NCBI GenBank assembly: GCA_021287185.1
Contig: JAJTAZ010000023.1
Location: 1 to 64,000, forward strand
DNA from: Burkholderiales bacterium
GTDB taxonomy: Bacteria > Pseudomonadota > Gammaproteobacteria > Burkholderiales > Burkholderiaceae
DNA length: 64,000 nucleotides
Reading direction: 5' to 3'
In this document: one piece after another, positions 18,155 through 26,057 of the stretch
How positions within the stretch are numbered: position 1 is the stretch's first letter
Layout of the letters: each line of letters begins with the position of its first letter
The notes under the pieces: generated by a model
The model's input: only the letters and a program-made list of their open reading frames with translations
Databases searched by the model: none
Told to the model about the DNA's origin: nothing
Program-made: the position numbers and the translations under genes

Positions 18155-18454
18155 TCACAAACCGCAGTCCGCACCCGCGCAACAATTTTCAGTTAAAAAA
18201 CCAATCAAATCCTGCATCAATTCCGTATTTGCCCGATAAATCACAAATCGCCCGACACTCTCACTACTGACCCAGCCAGAGTAGTTTAATTCCTTCAAAT
18301 GAAAAGACAATGACGAAGGCGCAATCCCAGTCAGTTCACTGATTTTGCCCGCAGGCAAACCCTCTGCGCCCGCTTGAATCAGCAGACGAAATACGTTTAA
18401 GCGCGATTCTTGCGCAAGCGCGGAAAGTGAGGTGACGGCGGTTTGTGTTTTCAT
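18155..18454 (-). CDS. arsR: ArsR-family arsenical resistance repressor
   Basis: 99 residues with a winged-helix DNA-binding domain (recognition region GIAPSSLSFHLKELNYSGWV). It lacks the CVC metal site in that helix found in R773 ArsR; instead the C-terminus ENCCAGADCGL has Cys91, Cys92 and Cys97, the arrangement described for Acidithiobacillus ferrooxidans ArsR, where a C-terminal cysteine triad binds As(III). The ATG at 18454 has no ribosome binding site and lies where transcription should begin, so the message is probably leaderless. Expected to repress its own operon until arsenite binds. Confidence 0.93.
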   Translation of the reverse strand: MKTQTAVTSLSALAQESRLNVFRLLIQAGAEGLPAGKISELTGIAPSSLSFHLKELNYSGWVSSESVGRFVIYRANTELMQDLIGFLTENCCAGADCGL

Positions 18455-18489
18455 ATTTCAATAATACTTGAAACATTGAAATAATGCAA
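18455..18489 (-). promoter_or_regulatory. ars promoter with overlapping ArsR operator
   Basis: On the minus strand: -35 TTGCAT (18489-18484), a 17-base spacer and -10 TATTAT (18466-18461). Overlapping it is the inverted repeat TTTCAA-N6-TTGAAA (18456-18473), plus a further ATTGAAAT (18475-18482) that pairs with ATTTCAAT at 18455-18462. A repressor bound here would cover the -10 box and spacer. Binding by ArsR is inferred from position. Confidence 0.72.
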
Positions 18490-18506
18490 ATGAATTTTTT
18501 ATGGCG

Positions 18507-18535
18507 AAAAAATGCACGCACAAGAGATGCGTGCA
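18507..18535 (-). terminator. Second tandem terminator after the EF-hand gene
   Basis: Perfect hairpin TGCACGCA / TGCGTGCA around a seven-base loop, followed on the minus strand by T6. It stands between the EF-hand gene and the ars promoter and would insulate ars from read-through. Confidence 0.7.
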
Positions 18536-18539
18536 CCAC

Positions 18540-18571
18540 AAAAAAGCCCCACGTTTTTAAACGCAGGGCTG
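18540..18571 (-). terminator. Rho-independent terminator of the EF-hand gene
   Basis: Stem AGCCC...ACGTTT with AAACG...GGGCT (two internal mismatches), followed on the minus strand by T6. It lies about 35 bases past the EF-hand stop codon. Confidence 0.75.
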
Positions 18572-18604
18572 TATACACATGAAGGTGTCTTTAACGGTTG
18601 CTTT

Positions 18605-18829
18605 TTAGCGGTTGGCTTTCAACTCGGCTTTGGATAAAAAGCCATCTTTGTCCAAATCCAAGGCTTTAAAGTTGTTCGCCATGTCGGTCAAACCCGCTTT
18701 TTGAGTTTCGTCCAAAGACAATTTACCGTCACCATTCACGTCGGCTTCGGCAAAGGTTGCGGCCATCGCAGACACGCTGACCAAAAGGGCTGAGCCCAAG
18801 GCGAGTTTAAATAATTTTGAAGCGTTCAT
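18605..18829 (-). CDS. Small periplasmic EF-hand calcium-binding protein
   Basis: 74 residues from the ATG at 18829, chosen because GGAGA lies upstream of it and because it gives a normal signal peptide (MNASKLFKLALGSALLVSVSAMA). The mature part is little more than a pair of EF-hand loops: ADVNGDGKLSLDE and LDLDKDGFLSKAE, each with the Asp-x-Asn/Asp-x-Asp-Gly pattern and a glutamate at position 12. Calcium binding follows from the motif; the partner or role is unknown. Appears monocistronic, with two terminators in tandem behind it. Confidence 0.85.
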   Translation of the reverse strand: MNASKLFKLALGSALLVSVSAMAATFAEADVNGDGKLSLDETQKAGLTDMANNFKALDLDKDGFLSKAELKANR

Positions 18830-18911
18830 TGAATTCTCCATTTAATTGAACAGTGACTGATTGGCATTGTACGCCACTTTGTGCAGATATAATACCTGAG
18901 CGATTTATCGG

Positions 18912-18938
18912 TTGACCGTGGTCTGATTTTGTTACAAT
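18912..18938 (+). promoter_or_regulatory. Putative promoter of yedI
   Basis: TTGACC (18912-18917) and TACAAT (18933-18938) with a 15-base spacer, slightly short of ideal. About 120 bases of leader would precede the coding start. Confidence 0.4.
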
Positions 18939-18986
18939 GCCACCTTGATTCAATCATCTCCACACAAACACTTTTAAACCATTCTT

Positions 18987-19013
18987 GATATTGGACAATC
19001 GATGTCAAATATC
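18987..19013. repeat. Imperfect palindrome upstream of yedI
   Basis: GATATT-G-GACA on the left mirrors TGTC-A-AATATC on the right (ten of eleven positions pair) around a five-base centre. It lies in the presumed leader, 48 bases before the start codon, and may be an operator or an RNA hairpin. Confidence 0.45.
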
Positions 19014-19060
19014 GTGATGCGTTTGAATGCTCAGTTTGAATGTTCATTTAGGATTTTCAC

Positions 19061-19999
19061 ATGGCAGGCGCAAGTTTACTCACCCTTATTGATGACATCG
19101 CGACTCTTTTAGACGATGTCAGCCTCATGACCAAAGTCGCGGCCAAAAAAACCGCAGGCGTGCTTGGTGATGATTTGGCCCTCAATGCCCAACAAGTGAC
19201 TGGAATCAATGCTGACCGCGAATTACCCGTGGTTTGGGCGGTGGCCAAAGGCTCCATCATCAACAAAGCAATTTTAGTACCTTTGGCTTTGCTACTGGCC
19301 GCGTGGCAGCCTTGGTTGGTCACGGTGTTGCTGATGATTGGTGGCGCGTATTTGTGTTTTGAGGGGTTCGAAAAAATTGCCCACAAATGGCTGCATAAAG
19401 CCGAAGAAGACCAGCAACACCATCAAGAATTGGTCAACGCGATTGAGGATGAAACGGTCGATATGGTGCAATTTGAGAAAGACAAAATTAAAGGTGCGGT
19501 ACGCACGGATTTTGTTCTGTCCGCTGAAATCATCGTCATCACCTTGGGTGTTATTAAAAGCATGCCTTTGATGCAACAACTCTCGGTGCTGATTGGTATT
19601 TCAGTGATTATGACTGTGGGGGTTTATGGCTTCGTTGGCGCAATTGTCAAACTGGATGATATCGGTTTGTGGCTCACACGCAAAACAAGCACTGCCGCAC
19701 AGGCGTTGGGACGATTTTTTCTCTGGCTCATGCCTGTATTGATGAAGGTATTGGCGTTTGTCGGCACACTGGCAATGTTTTTGGTCGGTGGCTCGATTAT
19801 CGCGCATAATTTACCACACGCCTTTGGTCTGCATCACTTGTATGAAGTCGTAGCGCACAATGTCCCGACTTGGCTGACAGGTGTATCGGCCATGTTGATG
19901 GACGCCAGTACAGGCCTTGTGGTCGGTGCTTTGGTCTTGGTCTCGGTCATGATAATTGGCAAACTTATCCCCCAACAAAAATCCTCATCCACACATTAA
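19061..19999 (+). CDS. yedI: DUF808 (YedI-like) inner-membrane protein
   Basis: 312 residues beginning MAGASLLTLIDDIATLLDDVSLMTKVAAKKTAGVLGDDLALNAQQV, which is the diagnostic opening of the YedI/DUF808 family. About six or seven membrane helices follow, with a cytoplasmic charged segment around HKAEEDQQHHQEL. Length agrees with E. coli YedI (305). The family's function is not established. The next gene, an ABC ATPase, starts two bases beyond the stop, so co-transcription is likely although no functional tie is known. Confidence 0.93.
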   Translation: MAGASLLTLIDDIATLLDDVSLMTKVAAKKTAGVLGDDLALNAQQVTGINADRELPVVWAVAKGSIINKAILVPLALLLAAWQPWLVTVLLMIGGAYLCFEGFEKIAHKWLHKAEEDQQHHQELVNAIEDETVDMVQFEKDKIKGAVRTDFVLSAEIIVITLGVIKSMPLMQQLSVLIGISVIMTVGVYGFVGAIVKLDDIGLWLTRKTSTAAQALGRFFLWLMPVLMKVLAFVGTLAMFLVGGSIIAHNLPHAFGLHHLYEVVAHNVPTWLTGVSAMLMDASTGLVVGALVLVSVMIIGKLIPQQKSSSTH

Positions 20000-20000
20000 A

Positions 20001-21548
20001 ATGGACACTCTCAACACCCCATCGCGCCTCACGCTACAGGGCATGACTAAAATTTATGGCAATATGCGTGCCAATGACAACGTCAGCCTGAGCGTCAATG
20101 CAGGTGAAATACACGCGGTACTCGGTGAAAACGGCGCAGGTAAATCCACGTTGATGAAAATGATTTACGGCGTGACCACGCCCGATGCAGGACAAATCTT
20201 TTGGAACGGCGAGCCCGTACAGATTAAATCGCCTGCGCAAGCGCGTGCGCTCGGCATCGGCATGGTGTTTCAACATTTTTCATTGTTTGAAACCCTAACG
20301 GTGGTGGAAAACATCGCACTGGCGATGGATGAAAAAATCCCCATGAACGCGCTGTCAGCTCGAATTGTTGAGGTCTCAGAACGTTACGGCTTGCCGATTG
20401 CACCGCAACGTTTGGTACATGATTTATCGGTCGGTGAACGTCAACGCGTGGAAATTGTGCGTTGCCTGCTACAAAACCCCAAACTTCTAATTATGGACGA
20501 GCCGACCTCGGTGCTCACGCCACAAGCGGTCGAAAAACTGTTTGAAACCCTGCGAAAACTCGCCGCCGAAGGGTGCAGCATTTTATACATCTCGCACAAA
20601 CTCGATGAAATTCAATCTTTGTGCGACAGCGCAACGGTTTTGCGACAAGGTGCCGTTTCGGGTACGTGCAAACCCAAATCCGAAACGGTCGAAACCCTCG
20701 CCCAATTGATGATAGGACGCGCCCTACCCGAATACAAACACGCGCATCAAACGGTCGGCGAAGTACGCCTGCACATCAACCAATTGTCCATGGGTACGGA
20801 TGACCCCTTTGGTGTGGATTTGACCGATGTCAATCTGACCGTGCGCGCGGGTGAAATCGTCGGTATCGCGGGCGTGTCGGGCAATGGTCAAGCAGAGTTT
20901 CTATCCGCTTTGTCAGGCGAAAAACGCGCCAGCCGTTCGGATATGGTGCAAATCATGGGACAAAACGCGGGGCATTTGGACGCGGCGCAGCGGCGCAATT
21001 TGGGGCTCGGCTTGTGTTTCGTACCTGAGGAACGCCTCGGTAAAGGCGCAGTGCCTGCGATGAGTTTGTCGGAAAACGCCCTGCTCACCGCCTATCAATC
21101 GCCGAAATTCTCGATGTTGCGCCATGGTCTGATGCAACGCAAGAATATGCGTGCCTTTGCGCGCCGCTGTATTGATGAATTTCAAGTCAAAGCCGAAGGC
21201 ACGCACAGCGCGGCCAGTAGTTTATCGGGCGGCAACTTGCAAAAATTCATCATGGGGCGAGAAATTTTACTCGCGCCCAAACTGATGATTGTGGCGCAAC
21301 CCACTTGGGGTGTGGATGTGGGTGCATCGGCATTTTTGCGCCAACGCTTGCTCGATTTGGCCGCTGATGGCGTGGCAATTGTGCTGCTGTCCGAAGAACT
21401 CGAAGAAATTTTTGAAATTGCCGACCAAATTGCCGTGATTGCGCACGGACGCATGTCACCCATTTGCCCGATTGAGAACACCACGCCTGAGCAGATTGGG
21501 GTTTGGATGTCGGGCTTGTTTGAAGCGAAAACAAGTGCTGATGCGTAG
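20001..21548 (+). CDS. ABC transporter ATPase, BMP/nucleoside-uptake type (YufO-like)
   Basis: 515 residues with two ABC domains in tandem, as in ribose- and nucleoside-type importers. First domain: Walker A GENGAGKST, Q-loop VFQHFSLF, signature LSVGERQRVEIV, Walker B LLIMDEPTSVL. Second domain: degenerate Walker A GVSGNGQAE, signature LSGGNLQKFIMGRE, and VAQPTWGVDVGAS in place of a normal Walker B, so only the first site should be fully active. VFQHFSLFETLTVVENIAL is characteristic of the BMP-family (YufO, NupO) ATPases. Homology starts at the ATG at 20001. Pairs with the permease at 21661, with a repeat element in the gap. Confidence 0.9.
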   Translation: MDTLNTPSRLTLQGMTKIYGNMRANDNVSLSVNAGEIHAVLGENGAGKSTLMKMIYGVTTPDAGQIFWNGEPVQIKSPAQARALGIGMVFQHFSLFETLTVVENIALAMDEKIPMNALSARIVEVSERYGLPIAPQRLVHDLSVGERQRVEIVRCLLQNPKLLIMDEPTSVLTPQAVEKLFETLRKLAAEGCSILYISHKLDEIQSLCDSATVLRQGAVSGTCKPKSETVETLAQLMIGRALPEYKHAHQTVGEVRLHINQLSMGTDDPFGVDLTDVNLTVRAGEIVGIAGVSGNGQAEFLSALSGEKRASRSDMVQIMGQNAGHLDAAQRRNLGLGLCFVPEERLGKGAVPAMSLSENALLTAYQSPKFSMLRHGLMQRKNMRAFARRCIDEFQVKAEGTHSAASSLSGGNLQKFIMGREILLAPKLMIVAQPTWGVDVGASAFLRQRLLDLAADGVAIVLLSEELEEIFEIADQIAVIAHGRMSPICPIENTTPEQIGVWMSGLFEAKTSADA

Positions 21549-21552
21549 GATG

Positions 21553-21597
21553 CCGTCATTGCGAGCGGTTTGACCGCGAAGCAATCCAAACTGCGCA
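21553..21597 (+). repeat. Dispersed intergenic repeat, copy A
   Basis: GTCATTGCGAGCGG, TTTGACCGCGAAGCAATCC and a short tail. An internal hairpin GCGGT-TTG-ACCGC is perfect. Related copies occur at 24913, 54587 and 55362 (the last inverted). Core resembles the widespread GTCATTGCGAG...GCAATCC repeats of bacterial intergenic DNA. Confidence 0.75.
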
Positions 21598-21660
21598 AAA
21601 ATAACCAATCACAAATAAAACAAAAACCGAACGACACAACACATCAACCATTCAATCACC

Positions 21661-22764
21661 ATGCTCATTCCTTTCAAACTCATCCCGCGTGCCGAACCGT
21701 CATTCAAGATGCAAATCATCGTGCCATTTATTGTGGTCATCCTCACGCTGTTGGCAGGACTGGCGATATTCATGACCCTCGGCGTGGATCCACAAACCGC
21801 ATTCAAAGCCTATTTCATTGATCCGTTGTCCTCGCTGTACGGCGTATCAGAATGGCTGCTCAAAGCTTTGCCACTGTGTTTGATTGGCTTGGGTTTGGCG
21901 GTCGCCTATCGCGCGCAGGTGTGGAACATCGGCGCAGAGGGGCAATTGGTCATGGGCGGCATCTTCGCCACCGCGACCATGGTCTATGCACAAAACAGTA
22001 TCACTTCAGGCGCGTTGGTCATCGTCATGATATTTGCGGGCATACTCGGTGGTATGGTTTGGGCGGGTTTGGCGGCATGGATGCGCACGAAATTTAATGC
22101 CAACGAAATCCTCACCACGCTGATGCTGGTGTACGTTGCGCAAAGCATCTTGCAATACCTACTGGTGGGCACAGTGGACAACACCGCACCACTGCAAGAC
22201 CCGATGGGCGCGGGCTTCCCACAATCGCAAATGTTCCCTGCAAATGCCACCCTGCCGTTGCTCGGCGCATGGATTCCTGCGTTATCCAACACCCGACTGC
22301 ACATCGGTATTTTATTATTGCTCATCATCGTGCCACTGATGTGGGTGTTTGCCAAACGCTCGTTTGTCGGCTATCAAATGACCGTCGCTGGACTCGCACC
22401 CAAAGCCGCAAACTACGCGGGTTTTAAAACCAATCGCTTGATTTGGCTCGCGCTGCTCATCAGTGGCGGTTTGGCAGGTTTGGCAGGCGCGCTCGAAGTC
22501 GCAGGGCCTGTCGGACAACTGCAAGAATCATGGCGACCTGGATACGGATTCACCGCAATCATCGTCGCATTCCTCGGACGACTGCACCCCGTCGGCGTGC
22601 TCGTCGGCGCGTTGCTCATGGCACTGCTCACCCTCGGCGGCGAAGCACTGCAAATTTCCATGAGCCTGCCGCAATCGGTCAGTTTGTTGTTTCAAGGTTT
22701 GTTGTTGATGTTCTTATTGAGCGCGGATGTCTTGGTCAATTACCGCGTGGTCTGGCGCAAATAA
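21661..22764 (+). CDS. ABC transporter permease, BMP/nucleoside-uptake type (YufP-like)
   Basis: 367 residues, about ten hydrophobic helices, of the BPD_transp_2 family. VWNIGAEGQLVMGGIFAT and TKFNANEILTTLMLVYVA are the conserved blocks of the larger permease (YufP/NupP) that pairs with the tandem ATPase; GYGFTAIIVAFLGRLHPVGVL is the coupling-helix region. Such importers normally have two different permeases and a BMP-type lipoprotein that binds nucleosides; neither follows here. Instead a glycosyltransferase gene starts 23 bases on. A working transporter would need partners encoded elsewhere. Confidence 0.9.
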   Translation: MLIPFKLIPRAEPSFKMQIIVPFIVVILTLLAGLAIFMTLGVDPQTAFKAYFIDPLSSLYGVSEWLLKALPLCLIGLGLAVAYRAQVWNIGAEGQLVMGGIFATATMVYAQNSITSGALVIVMIFAGILGGMVWAGLAAWMRTKFNANEILTTLMLVYVAQSILQYLLVGTVDNTAPLQDPMGAGFPQSQMFPANATLPLLGAWIPALSNTRLHIGILLLLIIVPLMWVFAKRSFVGYQMTVAGLAPKAANYAGFKTNRLIWLALLISGGLAGLAGALEVAGPVGQLQESWRPGYGFTAIIVAFLGRLHPVGVLVGALLMALLTLGGEALQISMSLPQSVSLLFQGLLLMFLLSADVLVNYRVVWRK

Positions 22765-22786
22765 CACCAAGGTTTAAAACCATTCT

Positions 22787-23533
22787 ATGTCAAACGTCTC
22801 CATCATCACACCGACCGCACACCGCAGCGCGTATTTACCTCTGTTGTACCAATGCGTGTGCCATCAACGCGACATTGATTGGGAATGGTTGGTGTTGGAT
22901 GACAGCCCACAAGCAGACGCATGGATGCAAAACACCGCACGTGATGATGCACGTGTGACCTACATTCACAGTCCGACACCGTTGACCATTGGTGAAAAAC
23001 GCAACCAACTCATCGAGCAAGCCCAGTACGAGCACATTGCCCACTTTGATGACGATGACCATTACGCGCCGCATTACCTCAGTACATTGCTTGGGCACTT
23101 GGTGAACAATCGCGCCGATTTAATCAAACTGTCGGCTTTTTACCTGCGCGCACCCAAGCAAGACTTTTTTGGTTACATGGATTTGACCGCCAAAACGGGA
23201 CACCATTACGTGCTCAACCAAGAAGAAATTGAGCACATCACGTTTCATGACAAAATGCAAATCGGCGCGGATTTTATTGTGTTTTATGGTTTTTCATACG
23301 TCTATCGACGCGAGATTGCACTGCGCCATCCGTTTGAAGCGGTGAGTTTTTGTGAAGACGAATATTTTGTCAAAGCCATCATCCACGCAGACGGCTCGGT
23401 CATCACCATGCCCGACACTTCAGGTCTGTGTCTGCATCTGGTACATGGCTCGTCCAGTTCGCGCTGTTTTTCGCGTTACTCCATGCCCAAACATCTGATT
23501 CCCGTGATTTTTCCGCATTATCGCGAATTGTAA
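22787..23533 (+). CDS. Glycosyltransferase family 2 protein
   Basis: 248 residues with a GT-A fold start SIITPTAHRSAYLPLLYQCV, the nucleotide-binding aspartate in WLVLDDSP, and the metal-binding acidic cluster AHFDDDDHYAP (DXD motif). GEKRNQLIEQA is the usual segment between them. The catalytic base may lie in SFCEDEYFVKAI, an ED-type motif. Sugar and acceptor cannot be predicted. Its family differs from the GT32 domain at 36606. Placed directly after the ABC permease, but with no evident functional link. Confidence 0.85.
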   Translation: MSNVSIITPTAHRSAYLPLLYQCVCHQRDIDWEWLVLDDSPQADAWMQNTARDDARVTYIHSPTPLTIGEKRNQLIEQAQYEHIAHFDDDDHYAPHYLSTLLGHLVNNRADLIKLSAFYLRAPKQDFFGYMDLTAKTGHHYVLNQEEIEHITFHDKMQIGADFIVFYGFSYVYRREIALRHPFEAVSFCEDEYFVKAIIHADGSVITMPDTSGLCLHLVHGSSSSRCFSRYSMPKHLIPVIFPHYREL

Positions 23534-23560
23534 GTAAATCAAGCGCGTCACTCGTCTGTA

Positions 23561-23806
23561 TTAATTATTCTCTATTTGCTTGATTAAATCGCTCGGCACT
23601 TGCTCGAGTGCACGACACCACTCGATAAACTCCAACACATCCAATTTGCGCTCGCAAATTTCTACCTTGGCAATATAAGACTGCTGTTTGCCCAAAATAG
23701 TTGCCAATTGCAACTGCGTCAACGATAAGGCTTTCCTCGCCTGTATCAGCGATTCAATCAATGCGACATATTGCGGGTGGTAGATGGTTTTCAACAAGTT
23801 CACCAA
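23561..23806 (-). CDS. Small XRE-family HTH regulator
   Basis: 81 residues. A helix-turn-helix of the Cro/C1 type spans about residues 18-75 (ARKALSLTQLQLATILGKQQ, then SYIAKVE), with LTQ at the first helix and Q-S-Y-I-A-K-V-E as the recognition helix. Members this size are often antitoxins or autoregulators. No toxin-like gene adjoins it: on one side is the glycosyltransferase, convergent; on the other, divergently, is a small, frameshifted secreted-protein gene whose promoter region it may share. Confidence 0.75.
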   Translation of the reverse strand: MVNLLKTIYHPQYVALIESLIQARKALSLTQLQLATILGKQQSYIAKVEICERKLDVLEFIEWCRALEQVPSDLIKQIENN

Positions 23807-23899
23807 AATGGTTGTTTTCTTGTTGACATTGTTATTCTATTTCAGGATAATCCCAAATTGGGATATATGAATCCTATCAAAATTTTATTTGGAGGTAAC

Positions 23900-24186
23900 A
23901 TGAAATTAATAATTCGCACTTTAATGACAAGCCTGTTAGGCTTGACAGTTCTGGTAACATCCACGCAGGTGATGGCAAAGCCAAAAAAATCTAAACATCC
24001 AAATCATTCAGAATCGCCATGTGGTCATTTGTATGTCGGAAGGTTTGTTAGGTATACATTGACTGTCTGTTTGGATGCGATAAATCTGGCGTTGTAGTTG
24101 ATGTTAGTCCGCCTTTTGTTTCAGTTAGGTCGGAAGAAGATGGTAAAGTTCGAGATAAATGGTGCTCTGACATACCAAAGCATTGA
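23900..24186 (+). pseudogene. Small Cys-containing secreted protein, frameshifted
   Basis: A GGAGG ribosome binding site precedes the ATG at 23900. The frame gives a signal peptide (MKLIIRTLMTSLLGLTVLVT, then STQVMA), a Lys-rich stretch and ESPCGHLYVGRFVRYT before running into a stop at 24095-24097. One base off, the DNA continues as YIDCLFGCDKSGVVVDVS, then RSEEDGKVRDKWCSDIPKH and a stop at 24184-24186. Joining the two gives a coherent protein of about 95 residues with five cysteines. The break must lie between about 24050 and 24097. Either a recent one-base loss or a sequencing error. No family recognised. AT-rich, and divergent from the XRE gene. Confidence 0.6.
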
Positions 24187-24206
24187 GTCAAATAAATGAT
24201 TAGTCC

Positions 24207-24244
24207 GTAGGGGTGATTAGCAGTTTATGCATAATCGCACCTAC
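24207..24244. repeat. Imperfect hairpin between convergent genes
   Basis: GTAGGGGTGATTA and TAATCGCACCTAC pair at 11 of 13 positions around a 12-base loop. It resembles REP-like hairpins that start with GTAGGGG. It lies between the end of the frameshifted secreted protein and the 3' end of the LysE-type gene, so it might also terminate or stabilise transcripts. Confidence 0.5.
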
Positions 24245-24253
24245 AAAATACCA

Positions 24254-24880
24254 TCACGCCTTTTTCACCAATGCCATCACTGCCGCAAAGGCAATAAACG
24301 CACCACCCGTCACTCGGTTAAACCATTTGAGCACGCGTGCTTGGCGCAGGTAACTCGCCAAGGTCAATCCACCAATCGCATAAATACAATACCACAGCAT
24401 TTCGACCACGCTGAATGTCGCCAACAGGATGATGATTTGCGGCAATTGCGGTGCGCTGGCATGAATGAATTGCGGTAAAAAGGCCACGGCAAACAGCAGG
24501 GCTTTTGGATTGCTCGCCGCCGTCAAAAATGCGGTGCGATACAACGCCCAGTTTGATTCGACACGAGCCTCATCGGCACTCATACCCACTTCATGCACAG
24601 GTGCCGTCCAAACCTTATATCCGAGATACACCAAATACGCCGCGCCCGAATAGCGCAACACATCGAACAACACGGGCGATTTCATCAACACCAAGCCCAC
24701 GCCCGCCGCCGAAATCGACAACATGATGAGCAAAGCACTCAAACAACCGAGCATCCCTGAAATTGAGCGGCGAAAACCATAACGCACGCTTTGATTGAGG
24801 ATGAGCAGCATGTTCGGCCCAGGTGCTGCGGAAACCAAGAAAGTAGCGGTGACGAATAGCCACCATGTGGTGAGGTTCAT
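24254..24880 (-). CDS. LysE/RhtB-family amino-acid exporter
   Basis: 208 residues, six membrane helices, with the family signature FLVSAAPGPNMLLILNQSVRYG (usual form PGP-x-x-x) near the N-terminus and TAASNPKALLFAVAFLPQF in the middle. These proteins export amino acids or homoserine lactone-like compounds; the substrate is not predictable from sequence. Minus strand, probably its own unit. A partial copy of the dispersed repeat lies upstream at 24913. Confidence 0.9.
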   Translation of the reverse strand: MNLTTWWLFVTATFLVSAAPGPNMLLILNQSVRYGFRRSISGMLGCLSALLIMLSISAAGVGLVLMKSPVLFDVLRYSGAAYLVYLGYKVWTAPVHEVGMSADEARVESNWALYRTAFLTAASNPKALLFAVAFLPQFIHASAPQLPQIIILLATFSVVEMLWYCIYAIGGLTLASYLRQARVLKWFNRVTGGAFIAFAAVMALVKKA

Positions 24881-24912
24881 ATTATTTCCTGTAACTGTTG
24901 TTCATTTTTGTG

Positions 24913-24946
24913 CGTCATTGCGAGCCATTTCATCACAAAGTCATTT
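24913..24946 (+). repeat. Dispersed intergenic repeat, copy D (partial)
   Basis: CGTCATTGCGAGCCATTT matches the left end of the repeat at 21553 but the GCAATCC right arm is degenerate. It separates the LysE-type and EamA-type transporter genes. Confidence 0.5.
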
Positions 24947-24969
24947 AGCGCATCAAAACGATGTGTGGA

Positions 24970-26037
24970 TTAATGCGTTAGCACTTCATCCGCACGCACC
25001 ACCGAATGCAAGCGCACCGCCCAAATCACCCCCGATAATGCCAAACCCATCGCCAGCCATTCTAAAACCCTTGGCATCCGAGCATCGTACATAAATCCAT
25101 AAACCAGTGAAAACAGGGTTTCCGACATCAGCATCTGCCCCGACAGGCTAATCGGCAGTAAATGACTGGCGACATTCCACAAGATATTACCGAGCCACGA
25201 AGCGAGAAAAGCAATCACCACGCCACCAATCAGCAGAAATTTCAACCACGGTAAATTGGCATCGGTGTTGATCGCAAAAATACTGCTCGGTGCAAACTGC
25301 GCCACCATCAGCCCCACGCCGAGCATCAAGACCGCCAAAACCGCCGTGGTCACACCACATAAATCCGACCATGTTTTCGGCTCAATCGCGTTGTGACTGC
25401 GCAAATAACGCGCGTTATTGACCGCCGCCAGCGTCCATAAAACCAGCGCGCCAAAGGCAGCCAACAAAGCAAATGCCCGTTGCGACGGCGTACTGCTTAA
25501 ATTTTGATTCGCGTGCGCAAACAAATCGTAACTAATCGTCACAATACCCAATATCATCAAAGCCATTGGTGCAAGCAATTTGCGCCAGCCCAGCGATGCG
25601 TGATCGTGCTGTGCCCCGACCAAAGCGATGGTCACGGGCAACATCCCGATAATCAAGGTGGTCGGTGCAATGCCACCGTATTTCACCCCCGTTGCCAAGC
25701 ACACATAGTAAAAAATATTTGCTTGCAAGGATATTTTCACCAACATGCGCCAGTCGTCTCGCGTCAGCCGTGACCACACCAAACGCAAAGCGCGCATCGA
25801 CAAAACCGCCGCAAACAAGCCGTAGCAAATATAACGCAACACCATTTGCGACATCGGCGAGAACTCTGGCGTGACCCGTGGATAAAGAAACACCAAGCCC
25901 CACAGCGCACCTGCGAGCAAGCCCGCCGAAACGCCACGGCGAAATTGTTGTTGAGAACTTGAATCAGGCAATTGATGGGGCATGATTGGATAATTGGATA
26001 ATGACTTTTTTCTGAGGTGTGAACCCATGTGAGCCAC
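24970..26037 (-). CDS. EamA/DMT-superfamily transporter
   Basis: 355 residues with ten hydrophobic segments in two EamA halves (about residues 35-165 and 190-345). AGLLAGALWGLVFLYPRV begins the first half; SGQMLMSETLFSLVYGFM in the second contains the conserved glutamate of this family. Drug/metabolite transporters export many small molecules; no substrate can be assigned. The frame opens at a GTG at 26037; an internal ATG 18 codons on (MPHQLPD) is an alternative that removes a hydrophilic leader, and neither has a clear ribosome binding site. Immediately downstream of ubiD on the same strand. Confidence 0.85.
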   Translation of the reverse strand: MAHMGSHLRKKSLSNYPIMPHQLPDSSSQQQFRRGVSAGLLAGALWGLVFLYPRVTPEFSPMSQMVLRYICYGLFAAVLSMRALRLVWSRLTRDDWRMLVKISLQANIFYYVCLATGVKYGGIAPTTLIIGMLPVTIALVGAQHDHASLGWRKLLAPMALMILGIVTISYDLFAHANQNLSSTPSQRAFALLAAFGALVLWTLAAVNNARYLRSHNAIEPKTWSDLCGVTTAVLAVLMLGVGLMVAQFAPSSIFAINTDANLPWLKFLLIGGVVIAFLASWLGNILWNVASHLLPISLSGQMLMSETLFSLVYGFMYDARMPRVLEWLAMGLALSGVIWAVRLHSVVRADEVLTH

Positions 26038-26057
26038 ACTTATTTTTAATTACTGAA

